Shown: positions 52,953 to 62,400, counted from the stretch's first letter. The stretch is 64,000 nucleotides of DNA from CAVTLG01 sp963735495 (GCA_963735495.1 CAVTLG010000006.1:62001-126000); one strand, 5' to 3'. The notes: generated by a model not told the origin, from the letters alone. Numbers and translations are program-made.

Positions 52953-54585
52953 ATGAGCGACGATGTAAAGATGACTCTTCAGCCCCTGGTGGATGAAGAT
53001 ACACTAGATTGGGACGCAATAGAGGATATCCCCGCTGCTCCTAAGCGTCGGCAGCGTCTATGGGTGACTATCCCGGTGATTGTGCTTGTGCTTTTACTGC
53101 TGGCTGGCGGCGGCTACTGGATCTGGCTGCTACGCAAACCGCAGCCTGTCCAATATACCCAGGCGGCGATTACTACTGGCAACATGAGCACCAAAGTTTC
53201 CGCTACGGGTCCGATCAGCGCAGGTGCAGAGTATGCGCTGAACTTCTCTACCAGCGGCACTGTCAGTGAGATCGACGTCACAACGGGTCAAAATGTCAAG
53301 GCGGGACAGGTGCTGGCAAAACTGACCGTGGATACCACATCACTGACCGATGCACTGAATCAGGCCCAATTATCTGTCACCAGTGCGCAGACCAGCCTCA
53401 ACTCAGCCCAGGCTGCACTCGGGAACGCCCAGACAAATGCGACGAATCAGAAGGCGGAGAACGCGGCAGCACTGGCCGTAGCGCAAGACTCCGAAACGAC
53501 TGATCTTGCCGCCTGTGATGCGAAGAATGCCGCCGCCAATTGTAAGCAGTCCGCGCAAGATAAGTTCAATCAGACGCAGACGCAACTCACGGCGGGCAAT
53601 GCCAACGCAGACCAGAGTGTGACATCAGCACAAAATCAGGTGAATTCAGCCCAGAATTCCCTGGCGGCGGCTCAAGCTCAGGAACAAACCGCACAAGATA
53701 ATCTGAGCACCGCGACTAAAGACGGGAACCTGCTGGCACCGGCTAACGCTACCGTTGCTGAGATCAATGGTGTCGTCGGTCAAAGTGTCAGCTCCGGTGG
53801 GTCAAGCAGCTCCGGCAGTGGTTCAAGTTCGAGCTCGAACGGCGAGTACAAGCAGTTCGAGCTCCAGCGGGTCCAGTTCTTCATCCTTCATGGTGTTGAC
53901 TAATGATAGCAGCATGACGATTACTGCGCAGGTCAACGAAGCTGACATCGCCAACGTGCAAGTGGGACAGCCAGCCCAGTTCACCCTTTCACCTTATCCA
54001 TCCAGTACCTTCCAGGCTACCGTCTCCACCATCCAGACGCTTGGGGTGACTTCTTCAAATGTCGTCACCTATCCGGTTATTCTCACCGTTGATCAGCACA
54101 GCATTGCCAGCAGCCAGCATGTCTATCCGGGCATGACGGCGACGATCAATATTACGACAGCTCAGCGTATCGGTGCCTTGCTCGTTCCAGCAGCAGCGCT
54201 TACCTACCCGACGACCGCGTTAGCGAACGGCGAGATTAGCCGCACGGCTTATACTGCGTTGTTACGAGGGACCACAGGTGCCAGCGGTACGACGAGCACA
54301 ACTGGCACGACACAGAGCAGTAGCAGCCACAAAGTCGTGCTGCAATTGAAAAACGGCAAGCTGGTGCCAGTGCTGATTACTATCGGACTCAGCAATGGGA
54401 CAGATGATGAAGTGCTCTCTGGATTACAGTCGGGCGCAGAGGTCGTTGTCGGTCAGACTGGCGGAAAAACCACGTCAACATCAACAACTAGTAGTACCAG
54501 GACTGGCACCGGCGGCTTCGGTGGTGGTACTGGAGGCTTCGGCGGCGGTACCGGTACTGGCCGTGGTACTGGCACAGGAGGCTGA
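52953..54585 (+). CDS. MacA/HlyD-type efflux adaptor, frameshifted in a Ser-rich linker
   Basis: The first frame (52953-53903) gives a membrane helix (about 33-55), a lipoyl-like half (TVSEIDVTTGQNVKAGQVLAKL) and a helical hairpin rich in Ala/Gln/Ser. The second frame (to 54585) resumes with SMTITAQVNEADIANVQVGQPAQFTL, YPGMTATINITT and a Gly/Thr tail. They join by skipping one base near 53840-53850, inside a Ser-rich loop. MacA adaptors link an ABC permease to the outside. The MacB-type ATPase gene follows five bases after the stop. The frameshift would remove the membrane-proximal domains unless read through. Confidence 0.82.
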
Positions 54586-54590
54586 TACTG

Positions 54591-55439
54591 ATGGGACGAG
54601 ACGTGCAAGTGGGCGGCAAAACTGCCGCCCCTCCGATCATTCGTTTGCAGAAGCTGACCAAACAATACCGCATGGGACGCACGATGGTCCTGGCCTTACG
54701 CAGTGTGGATCTGCGCATTGATCGCGGCGAGATGGTGGCCATCATGGGACCGTCAGGATCTGGGAAATCAACGCTGATGAATATCCTCGGCTGCCTGGAT
54801 CGTCCGACCTCCGGGGGCTATGCGCTTGATGGCGTACCGGTCAGTCAGATGAACAAAAGCGAGCTGGCCGACATCCGCAATCAGAAGATCGGCTTTGTCT
54901 TTCAGAGCTTCAACCTGCTCGGGTGGATGACGGCCTTCTCCAATGTCGAGTTACCGCTCGTCTATGCTGGCATGCCCACCGAAATGCGGCAGAAGCGTGC
55001 AGCCTGGGCTTTGGGACTGGTTGGTCTGGGCACTCGGATGCAGCATCGACCGCTGGAGCTATCAGGTGGACAGCAACAACGCGTGGCCATTGCGCGCGCG
55101 CTGGTGACGTCACCGGCTTTGATCCTGGCGGATGAGCCAACGGGGAACCTGGATTCACATACCAGCATCGAGATTATGGCCATTATGCAGAAGCTTAACG
55201 AGCGCGGCATGACCATCGTCCTGGTCACGCACGAACCAGATATCGCCAATTACTGCAAGCGTGTCGTCGTGTTACGCGATGGTGTCGTCAAGGAGGATCG
55301 TCTCAACCAGGCTCCTCTGGTCGCGCGGGAGCAGTTGACAAGCCAGAGCCGGTCAGAGGGCAAGCTACTACCAGAAGGCAAACAGGCGCAGTTGACAGGC
55401 CAGAGTCTGTCAGAAGGCGAGCAGGTGCTACATGAGTAA
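54591..55439 (+). CDS. MacB/LolD-type ABC transporter ATPase
   Basis: A 282-residue ATPase with Walker A GPSGSGKS (53-60), Q-loop FQSFNLL, signature LSGGQ (157-161) and Walker B LILADE (177-182). The C-terminal 40 residues have a duplicated unit (QLTSQSRSEGKLLPEGKQ and QLTGQSLSEGEQVL), absent from standard MacB ATPases. GGAGG lies 10 bases before the ATG. It overlaps the permease gene by eight bases (ATGAGTAA). Confidence 0.95.
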   Translation: MGRDVQVGGKTAAPPIIRLQKLTKQYRMGRTMVLALRSVDLRIDRGEMVAIMGPSGSGKSTLMNILGCLDRPTSGGYALDGVPVSQMNKSELADIRNQKIGFVFQSFNLLGWMTAFSNVELPLVYAGMPTEMRQKRAAWALGLVGLGTRMQHRPLELSGGQQQRVAIARALVTSPALILADEPTGNLDSHTSIEIMAIMQKLNERGMTIVLVTHEPDIANYCKRVVVLRDGVVKEDRLNQAPLVAREQLTSQSRSEGKLLPEGKQAQLTGQSLSEGEQVLHE

Positions 55440-56706
55440 GAACTATAGGCGCAGGCAGATCAAACGCCGACGGGGACTGCTCGCCGTCTACCAGAGTTGC
55501 AAGAGCGCCCTGGAGGCGGTACGCGCCAATAAGCTGCGTTCGCTGCTCACGTCGTTAGGCATTATCATCGGGGTGGCCGCCGTCATTGTGATGATCTCGA
55601 CCAGTGAAAGCAATGCCGCAGCCATCAATGGTCGTCTTTCCGCACTCAATCCTGACGAACTGGTCGTGCGAGCAGGCAGCACAAACGTAGGGGGTGTCAG
55701 GGGAGGCGGTGGGACAGCGACGTCTCTGACGCAGGCCAACGCCGACGCCATAGCGGCACAGGTCTCCCATATCTCGGCGATCAGCCCCATTGCAAATGTC
55801 AGTGGACAGGTGATCTTCCAGTCGGAAAACTGGAGCACCTCGATCCAGGGCGTCTATCCCGCTTACCAGCAACTGGGTAGTTGGCAGATGCAAGAAGGCA
55901 GCTTTATCGGCGATAGCGACGAGCAAAGTGCCACCGCTGTCGCAGTCGTCGGACAAACTGTGGTCGATAATCTGTTCACGCCGGCTGGAGTTGACCCGCT
56001 TGGGCAGCAAATTCGCATCCGCAATGTGCCATTCACCATTGTGGGCGTGCTTGATGCCAAAGGGGCCAGTGCTTCATCTTTCAGCGACCCGGACGATGTT
56101 GTCTATGTGCCCTTTAGCACGGCTCAAGAGCGGCTGACCGGGACATCGTCGGTCAATTCTATCGACATCCTGGCGGACAATAGCACGGATCTCAACAGCG
56201 TGCAGGCCGCGACGGAGCAGTTACTCGAACAACTGCATGGCATCACGAACTCCGCCGATGATGATTTCACGATCCAGAATCAGGCTCAGATCCTGCAGAC
56301 CGCACAGGCTACCTCTCAGTCGCTCACGCTGTTATTGATCAGTGTAGCCGCCATCTCTCTGCTCGTGGGGGGCATCGGTATCATGAATATTATGCTGGTC
56401 TCCGTGACCGAGCGGACACGCGAAATCGGCATTCGCATGGCGATTGGGGCTCGTCCCAGCGATGTGATGACGCAGTTCCTGATTGAAGCGCTCATGCTGA
56501 GCGTCTTAGGTGGACTGGTCGGTGTCCTGCTGGGAACAGCAGGCGCATACATCGATGCGACCGTCACGAGCAGCCTCTTTGTATTAGATCCCCTCTCAGT
56601 GCTGATTGCCTTCGGGTTTGCTGCTGCAGTGGGGGCAGTTTTTGGTTTCTATCCGGCACAACGCGCCGCGCGGCTCGATCCTATCGTAGCTTTGCGCGTC
56701 GAATAG
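55432..56706 (+). CDS. MacB/FtsX-type ABC transporter permease
   Basis: A 424-residue permease with four membrane helices: one near the start (LRSLLTSLGIIIGVAAVIVMIS) and three at the end (LLLISVAAISLLVGGIGIMNIMLVSV, FLIEALMLSVLGGLVGVLLG, LIAFGFAAAVGAVFGFYPAQRAA). Between them is the outer MacB periplasmic core domain. The motif VSVTERTREIGIRMAIGARPSDVM is family-typical. With the ATPase and adaptor it forms a mechanotransmission-type exporter; in a single-membrane cell its cargo could be a peptide or lipid. ATG overlaps the ATPase gene. Confidence 0.93.
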   Translation: MSKNYRRRQIKRRRGLLAVYQSCKSALEAVRANKLRSLLTSLGIIIGVAAVIVMISTSESNAAAINGRLSALNPDELVVRAGSTNVGGVRGGGGTATSLTQANADAIAAQVSHISAISPIANVSGQVIFQSENWSTSIQGVYPAYQQLGSWQMQEGSFIGDSDEQSATAVAVVGQTVVDNLFTPAGVDPLGQQIRIRNVPFTIVGVLDAKGASASSFSDPDDVVYVPFSTAQERLTGTSSVNSIDILADNSTDLNSVQAATEQLLEQLHGITNSADDDFTIQNQAQILQTAQATSQSLTLLLISVAAISLLVGGIGIMNIMLVSVTERTREIGIRMAIGARPSDVMTQFLIEALMLSVLGGLVGVLLGTAGAYIDATVTSSLFVLDPLSVLIAFGFAAAVGAVFGFYPAQRAARLDPIVALRVE

Positions 56707-56725
56707 GAGCTCTTTTGTAGGCGCT

Positions 56726-56756
56726 GTCCGCACCAATCATTGCCGATGGTGCGGAC
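56726..56756 (+). terminator. Hairpin after the permease gene
   Basis: GTCCGCACCA and TGGTGCGGAC pair perfectly around 11 bases, 20 bases after the stop. There is no T-run after it. Confidence 0.45.
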
Positions 56757-56795
56757 CCGCGACAGAGAGTCTCCAGAATATAGGATGCATAAAGT

Positions 56796-57443
56796 ATGTA
56801 TATGACACAGGATTATGTACCCATGGTAGCATCAGGGGAACTCTCTGACAGCTTTTTAATAGAACAAACGTTAGCAGGCCACGAAGAAGCATTTGAATGC
56901 CTGGTTCAACGCTACCAATCTTCTTTGTACAATTTCATTGGCCGCTGTTTGAAGGACTATGAGCAAGCGCGGGATGTATTACAATTCGTATTTCTGCAAT
57001 TACATGTTTCTCTGCCCAAGCTGCATATGAACCTGACAAGCGTACGTACGAAGGTCCCACTGAAAGCATGGCTCTTTCAGGTGGCCTGGAACCGCTGCAT
57101 GGATGAATTGCGCAAGCAGCGCCCGCTGCTCTTCTCCGAGCTGGACCCGGTTGAGGATGATGAGGAACTCTCATTGATCAATGTGATTCCTGACCGAGGG
57201 CCGCAGCCTGACGAGGAAGCGGAACGCCACGACCTGCAATTTACCCTCTGCCAGGCTATTCAAACCTTGCCGCCCAAGTTCCGCGCGGTCGTCTTCTTGC
57301 GCTACACCAGAGAGTTGAGCTTCGTGGAGATCGGGCGTATCCTGGATATGCCTGAGAATACCGCCAAGACCTATTTTCAGCGTGCCCGCCCGCTCTTGCG
57401 CACGGCGCTGGCACCAGATATACGCTCGGTTATCGCTTCATAG
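56796..57443 (+). CDS. ECF-like RNA polymerase sigma factor
   Basis: A 215-residue sigma-70 factor with region 2 (FECLVQRYQSSLYNFIGRCLKDYEQARDVLQFVFLQLH, AWLFQVAWNRCMDELRKQR) and region 4 (IQTLPPKFRAVVFLRYTRELSFVEIGRILDMPENTAKTYFQRARPLL). It lacks a region 3. No anti-sigma gene is next to it, so its control is unclear. AGGA lies 11 bases before the ATG. It follows the exporter genes by 90 bases with a hairpin in between. Confidence 0.9.
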   Translation: MYMTQDYVPMVASGELSDSFLIEQTLAGHEEAFECLVQRYQSSLYNFIGRCLKDYEQARDVLQFVFLQLHVSLPKLHMNLTSVRTKVPLKAWLFQVAWNRCMDELRKQRPLLFSELDPVEDDEELSLINVIPDRGPQPDEEAERHDLQFTLCQAIQTLPPKFRAVVFLRYTRELSFVEIGRILDMPENTAKTYFQRARPLLRTALAPDIRSVIAS

Positions 57444-57533
57444 AGGCCGCAGACCATGCCTACCAACTCAGGTGAAGTACCTTTTCATGAGCCGTGGAAG
57501 TTCGTGTAGAGGCTGTACCTGTTTGCCAAATCC

Positions 57534-57562
57534 TTGACAACGGCAAAAAGATCATCTATGGT
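57534..57562 (+). promoter_or_regulatory. Sigma-A-type promoter for the methyltransferase
   Basis: TTGACA, 17 bases, then TATGGT, about 60 bases before the ATG at 57623. Confidence 0.5.
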
Positions 57563-57622
57563 ATAAGCAACTTCTTCATAATGGAGGGTAGCAAGGGGTC
57601 TCAAAAAGAAAGGATACCTCAT

Positions 57623-58477
57623 ATGTCATCGCCCGACTCTTCAGAAAACTCCTATGTGATCGACATAGAGCTGGCAGCCGAAACGGCCCGACTCATAGAG
57701 CAAGATAAGTTTTTTACGGACGGGACGGGTGGCCTCTTCCCTGAGCAGCCTGACCTTTCTCAGACTGAAACCTTGCTGGATGTCGGCTGTGGTCCCGCTG
57801 GCTGGACGCTCGAAGTGGCCTATACCTATCCTGATTTCAGCGTGGTCGGCATCGACATCAATCCCACAATGATTAATTATGCATTTGCCCAGGCCAGGTC
57901 GCAGAGCTTGCGGAACATTTCGTTTGAGATCATGGATGCGCGCAAGCCACTCATCTTTCCCGACAACTCGTTTGACCTGATCAACGCACGCTTCATTGTC
58001 GGGTTTATGGATCGCACATCCTGGCCGGTCCTGCTCAGTGAGTGCCGGCGCGTTCTCAAGCCTGGCGGATTGCTTCGTCTGACAGAAGCAGAGGTCGTGA
58101 TATCCAACAGTGCCGCACTAGATCAGCTCGAAAGCTATCTGTATCAAGCCTTTGCCAGCCAGGGGCGTAGCTTCTCCCCCACTGGTCGCTCGTTTGGCAT
58201 TACGCATATGTTCAGCACGCTTTTACGGGATGCCGGTTTTGTAAAGATCGATAGGCAACCATTTCTGTTTGACGCCTCCTACGGTACCGCAGCCTACTAT
58301 AGCGCGTCGAAAAACCTTGAGTTACTGTTTCCGCTGCTGAAACCCTATATTATAAGATCAGGTCTGGCCAGGGAGGTAGAGTTTGATCGGCTCTATCAAG
58401 CGTTGCTGATCGATATCCTGGAGGAGACGTTCATCACAAACACCTTTGGACTCATCGCCTGGGGCGTGAAACCGTGA
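57623..58477 (+). CDS. SAM-dependent methyltransferase
   Basis: A 284-residue class I methyltransferase. Motif I LLDVGCGPAGWTLEVA, motif II VVGIDINPTMI, FEIMDARKPLIFPDNSFDLINARFIVGF (motifs III-IV) and RVLKPGGLLRLTE (motif V-VI) are clear. The start at 57623 has AAAGGA ahead; the frame opens upstream to 57494 through the promoter region, which I discount. The substrate is unknown. It is convergent with the cytidylate-kinase-like gene, ten bases apart. Confidence 0.9.
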   Translation: MSSPDSSENSYVIDIELAAETARLIEQDKFFTDGTGGLFPEQPDLSQTETLLDVGCGPAGWTLEVAYTYPDFSVVGIDINPTMINYAFAQARSQSLRNISFEIMDARKPLIFPDNSFDLINARFIVGFMDRTSWPVLLSECRRVLKPGGLLRLTEAEVVISNSAALDQLESYLYQAFASQGRSFSPTGRSFGITHMFSTLLRDAGFVKIDRQPFLFDASYGTAAYYSASKNLELLFPLLKPYIIRSGLAREVEFDRLYQALLIDILEETFITNTFGLIAWGVKP

Positions 58478-58487
58478 AAAGGACCAC

Positions 58488-59258
58488 CTAACTGATCTTC
58501 TTCACGGCGGGTAGGGCCTGACAGATGAAGTTAGCCGCCAGCTCATACGAGAAAAGGCTGGTGTTGATGAGCAGGTGGTATTGTCCCGGCTGACGCCCAT
58601 CGTTACTATAATAGCGGCGCAGATAGCTCTCCAGCTCATAATCGCGCTGCTGGATCAGTAGTTCAGCCATGCTGTGGTTCAGTTGGAAGCGCCGCATCGT
58701 ATTGTCGATGCGGTAGGGGAGTGGCGCAAAAATGGAGATGTGCAGGGTTCGCGGGGCGTGATGCAGCAGGAATTGTGAACCGCGACCAACGATCACCGCG
58801 TTGCCCTGCGTCGCCAGCTCTAGAATCACTTTTTGCGTCAAATGCAGATAGGCCAGCTCTTGCGCCTGCGCCTGTGCAGAAGGGGTATCAAAGACGGTAT
58901 TGTAGTGCATAAGTGGTGAACTCGCCTTGAGCGCCGCGAGAATATGTCCGGTCATACTTGAGGTTTGTTCGTCCTGACGTGCAACGTGCTCGGCATCCAC
59001 GCCTAAGCGCCGGGCCACCTCCGCAATGATCTGATAGTCAACATAGTTCAGGCCGCTTTGCTGCGCGACGAGACGGGCGATTTCCGCTCCACCGCAGCCA
59101 AACTGGCGCGCTATCGTCACCACCGCTGTATCTTCAGGAGGTATACCCGACGGGAGCGGCTCATCAACCCATACAGTTTCGGGGAGGAGTTGCGTGGCCT
59201 TTGCACTCTGCGCTGACGGCGTATGGACCTGTGCTCTACTACTAAACCAGTGTGCCAT
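58488..59258 (-). CDS. Cytidylate kinase-like family protein
   Basis: A 256-residue protein of the AAK6/cytidylate kinase-like family. VVTIARQFGCGGAEIARLVAQQSGLNYVDYQII replaces the standard GxxGxGKS P-loop with a GCGGAE loop, as is usual in this group. AVIVGRGSQFLLHH and FAPLPYRIDNTMRRF follow, then QPGQYHLLINTSLF. The first 45 residues are Ala/Ser/Pro-rich. The substrate is not known; true CMP kinase is a separate family. AAGGA precedes the ATG. Confidence 0.85.
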   Translation of the reverse strand: MAHWFSSRAQVHTPSAQSAKATQLLPETVWVDEPLPSGIPPEDTAVVTIARQFGCGGAEIARLVAQQSGLNYVDYQIIAEVARRLGVDAEHVARQDEQTSSMTGHILAALKASSPLMHYNTVFDTPSAQAQAQELAYLHLTQKVILELATQGNAVIVGRGSQFLLHHAPRTLHISIFAPLPYRIDNTMRRFQLNHSMAELLIQQRDYELESYLRRYYSNDGRQPGQYHLLINTSLFSYELAANFICQALPAVKKIS

Positions 59259-59340
59259 AATCGTGATCCTTACTGTATCAGTTTATGTCTTTTTGCTATG
59301 CCTATCGTACAACGGATAGTGGCTGGATGCAAACAAGAAC

Positions 59341-59536
59341 ATAACGACTCAGGTATGGTAACGTTTCAGCAGCCTTGGAAGCTCGCGTAGGGGCCGAGCC
59401 AAGACCTTTTTTGTGGCCCGTCTGTTCCCTTGAGCAGAGAAAAAAGGTCTTGGCGTCCCTCGCGGCGGCCCACCGTGGACAACCGCAAGGGATGGTCCCT
59501 ACGCGATCTCCTCTGCCGGCAGACCTGAGTAGTTAC
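59341..59536. mobile_element. MITE-like family B element
   Basis: Left end ATAACGACTCAGGT and right end ACCTGAGTAGTTAC are inverted repeats with two mismatches. The interior is in the opposite orientation to the 51745 copy: GGCCGAGCCAAGACCTTTTT, GGCGGCCCACC, then ACAACCGCAAGGGATGGTCC. Confidence 0.65.
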
Positions 59537-59560
59537 AAAAAGGGACACAATATGTGTCCC
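59537..59560 (-). terminator. Rho-independent terminator
   Basis: GGGACACA and TGTGTCCC pair around ATA; the minus strand ends in five T. It lies 135 bases after the small gene ending at 59695. Confidence 0.65.
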
Positions 59561-59694
59561 CTAATGCCAAGCCACTTGACGTCTTCGTATTATGCGCATA
59601 AAATGGCTTCATATGAGAGGTGCAGGAGGCGGCATTAGCTGTTCTCCATTGCATTGATCCGTACGAGGATACTGCACCTAACTACACGTTTTGC

Positions 59695-59916
59695 TTATCC
59701 CATCACCTGGGTATACAGCTCGCAGACGGCATAGCCTGCCTCCTGCTCTCCAACGTAAGTCGTGAGCTGGTCATGGTAGCCATCGACGCGCTTCATGCGT
59801 GCATCGATAAAGGCATGTTTCGTGGTTCCCCATGACAGTCCAGTCAAACCACGCTTCATCGCTTCATACTCATCCACAATCTTCTGCCGTAACAAGGCAA
59901 CTTCACTTTGACACAT
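59695..59916 (-). CDS. Small protein of unknown function
   Basis: A 73-residue helical protein: MCQSEVALLRQKIVDEYEAMKRGLTGLSWGTTKHAFIDARMKRVDGYHDQL and on. The text looks conserved and charged, with a central GLTGLSWGTTKH turn. I believe similar short proteins occur in Ktedonobacteria, but the function is unknown. AGGAG lies 7 bases before the ATG at 59916. The open frame on the plus strand over the same bases is a shadow. Confidence 0.65.
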   Translation of the reverse strand: MCQSEVALLRQKIVDEYEAMKRGLTGLSWGTTKHAFIDARMKRVDGYHDQLTTYVGEQEAGYAVCELYTQVMG

Positions 59917-60107
59917 CGGCCAACTCCTGTGCTGCAAAAACCACAATAAGCGTGTTTGTCATCATTTTATGAATGTACGAGGACAACTACTTTTGTCTAT
60001 ATAAACGGGAGCGGCACCTTTTTTGTCGTGTGCAGCACAGTCAATTACCTATCCAATACAGCAATATATATGCTTATGCTAAAATCTTCAACTCTCCGAA
60101 ACTGGTG

Positions 60108-60180
60108 ATCGCGTAGGGACCATCCCAAACGTTGTCCTGGGGTAGAGGGTCAACGCCCGGGTCGCTGCTAGCCCCTACGC
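60108..60180. repeat. Family B-like remnant
   Basis: GCGTAGGGACCATCCC and GTCGCTGCTAGCCCCTACGC resemble the family B core with the centre changed. Confidence 0.4.
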
Positions 60181-60289
60181 TTTCTTGCTCACACTTTGAT
60201 AATAACAGAAACGAGCAGTTAATTAGGGATAAAAAGAGGGACAAATTGGTTTCTCTGTCCTTGAGGAGGGACACATTGGGGTAGGGGCG

Positions 60290-60442
60290 TGTCCCATTGG
60301 CGCGAACGTAAAAACCGCCGAGTGTCATCGGCAACTGGGTAGGGGCGTGTCCTGGCGACCGCCCCTGGTGGGTCTTCCGAGAGCAGGGGATGGCTCGTGT
60401 GAGGCCCGGGGCGCACGCGAGGTGACGCCCCTACCCCATTTA
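60290..60442. repeat. Family A element, compound copy
   Basis: Two left arms (GGGGTAGGGGCGTGTCC at 60290 and GGGTAGGGGCGTGTCCTGG at about 60339) and one right arm (GAGGTGACGCCCCTACCCCA). An extra 50 bases lie in the core, so it is an expanded or fused copy. Confidence 0.65.
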
Positions 60443-60512
60443 CCAATGTTTCCCCTGCATAAGGGAAAATCACCGATTTGCCAGCAGCAGTACCGAGGTG
60501 CTATACTAGTAC

Positions 60513-60551
60513 TTAACACTCTGTTAACATTCTGTTAATGTTTATTTAACA
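60513..60551 (+). promoter_or_regulatory. Pho box, four direct repeats at 11-base steps
   Basis: TTAACA, TTAACA, TTAATG and TTAACA start at 60513, 60524, 60535 and 60546, exactly 11 bases apart. This is the B. subtilis-type PhoP site. A TATGAT at 60570-60575 fits a -10 placed for activation. It precedes the Na/Pi cotransporter gene. Confidence 0.65.
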
Positions 60552-60693
60552 AAGGAGCGTCGAAACTTATATGATCGCAGCGCAGCAGGCACACCTGGAG
60601 CTTTCTTGCATCCTCCTCAGCGTCGAGTGATTGAAGCCTCTGGGACAGCTCTGCATGCATATCTTCTCGCAACCCGGAAAGGTGATACAACCA

Positions 60694-62400
60694 ATGGTCG
60701 ATACCATCAACCCAACTACCGTTGTCTGCCTCATTTTCGGTGGGGTGCTGGCCCTGCTCTACGGCATCCGCTTGATCAGTGACACCATGCAGCAAGACGC
60801 AGGCACATGGTTGCGGCGCAGCTTGATGGTGCTCACGCGCTATCCGCTGGCGGCTCTGGGTATGGGCATCGGGATGACCATGCTCACACAAAGCTCTGGT
60901 GCCACGTCTTCGCTGCTCGTGGGACTGGTGAGCGCGCAATTGCTCCCGCTGGCAATTGCCATCATTACATTGTTAGGCACGAATATTGGCTCGGCCCTGA
61001 CGGTCCAACTCTTGATCTTCCACATTACCGACTTCGTGTTTGTCTTTGTTGGCCTGGGTTCTGCCATCGCCCTGCTGACCCGACGCACGCCCAGACAAGG
61101 TATCGGACAGGCTTGTTTTGGCTTTGCCCTCATTATCTTAGGGCTGGCTGCGCTCCAGCAGGGCAGTGGTCCGCTGGCTGCCAGCCCTATCACCGCACTG
61201 GTATTTGTGGCCCTGGCTCAATCGCCACTGGTGCTGGCCTTGCTCGGCGTCATCCTCTCGATGACCTTCGCCTCCAGCGTGGCAGGCATCAGTCTGGTGA
61301 TTGTGATGGCCGGCAATGGAGCCTTACCCCTGGCCGCCGCATTGGCGATGATCCTGGGGTCAAATGTCGGATCGACGGTCACGGCCCTGCTCACCGCACT
61401 CTCTAGCAAGTCGCTGGCCGGTCGGCGTCTCGCACTCGTGCATATTGGCAGCAAACTGTCGCTGGCCTGCGTGGCGTTACTGGCGCTCAATCCGCTGAGC
61501 ATGGCCTTAGCGCGCATCGCCTTGCCGGTAGGCACAGTGGTGGCGCTCTCGCACCTGGCCTTTAATCTCATCGTGGTCATGATCTTTACGCCGCTGGCGA
61601 AACCACTGGCGACGCTGATGGAGAAGCTGATACCTGAGCAGACGACGGGAGGTCAGAACGGCCTGCATTATCTGCATGCCGATGCCCTGACGACGCCTGC
61701 GGTCGCCCTGGGACAGGCCACGCGCGAGGTCCTGCATATGACCGACCTGGTGAGCCAGATGTTGGACCTCAGCATGGGCGCATTTCAAGATGACCATAAT
61801 ACAGTTCCGGCGCGCATCGCTGAACTCGATGACCAGATCGATGACCTCAATACGGCTGTCAAGCTCTACCTGACACAACTTGAGGTGGAGAAGATGAGTG
61901 TCCAGCAAAAGCACCGCCAGATCGCGTTACTCTATGTGATTACGGATCTGGAGGCGATGGGGGATCTGCTAGATAAGCAATGTATGCACCTCGCGCGCCG
62001 CAAACGCCGCCAGCAACTGAGTTTTTCGCCAGAAGGTTGGCAGGACCTGCTCACCTATCATCATGCGATAGCAGATGCGGTCCAGCAGGCTTTTGCGGCC
62101 CTGGCAGCGCAAGATCCTCATCTGGCAGTGTCTTTCTTCGCGCAGAAAAAACAGCTCAACCAGATGAAGCAAACATTCCGTCTGCGGCATCTGCAACGTC
62201 TGCAAAGCGGTGTGTTACCCACGCTGGCCTCTAGCGCGATCCATCTCGATCTGCTCACGGCGTTGCGCAGCGTGCTTTCTCACGCGTCAACGATAGCCCA
62301 TGTCGTGCAGGAGGATCTCTCTGTACAAGAAGACCTGGGCGAGACACGGTCGGACACCGGCGGAGGCAAGCTATTTTCCGCCTATGACACGTCCTTTTAA
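60694..62400 (+). CDS. Na/Pi cotransporter (NptA/PhoU-domain family)
   Basis: A 568-residue protein. Residues 1-320 hold about nine helices with the two QSS-type Na/Pi repeats: MLTQSSGATSSLLVGLV and the second near SMTFASSVAGISLVIVMAGN...LGSNVGSTVTALLTA. Residues about 340-560 are cytoplasmic helices of the PhoU type. It takes up phosphate with sodium. The start ATG 60694 has AAAGGTGA 10-12 bases ahead; a TTG at 60631 would add 21 residues. A Pho box upstream implies induction in low phosphate. Confidence 0.9.
   Translation: MVDTINPTTVVCLIFGGVLALLYGIRLISDTMQQDAGTWLRRSLMVLTRYPLAALGMGIGMTMLTQSSGATSSLLVGLVSAQLLPLAIAIITLLGTNIGSALTVQLLIFHITDFVFVFVGLGSAIALLTRRTPRQGIGQACFGFALIILGLAALQQGSGPLAASPITALVFVALAQSPLVLALLGVILSMTFASSVAGISLVIVMAGNGALPLAAALAMILGSNVGSTVTALLTALSSKSLAGRRLALVHIGSKLSLACVALLALNPLSMALARIALPVGTVVALSHLAFNLIVVMIFTPLAKPLATLMEKLIPEQTTGGQNGLHYLHADALTTPAVALGQATREVLHMTDLVSQMLDLSMGAFQDDHNTVPARIAELDDQIDDLNTAVKLYLTQLEVEKMSVQQKHRQIALLYVITDLEAMGDLLDKQCMHLARRKRRQQLSFSPEGWQDLLTYHHAIADAVQQAFAALAAQDPHLAVSFFAQKKQLNQMKQTFRLRHLQRLQSGVLPTLASSAIHLDLLTALRSVLSHASTIAHVVQEDLSVQEDLGETRSDTGGGKLFSAYDTSF

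Noticed and set aside
60571..60630. Possible 19-codon leader peptide before the Na/Pi cotransporter
   Set aside because: An AAAGGAG is present but 13 bases from the ATG, and that ATG overlaps the proposed -10; too weak to list as a gene.
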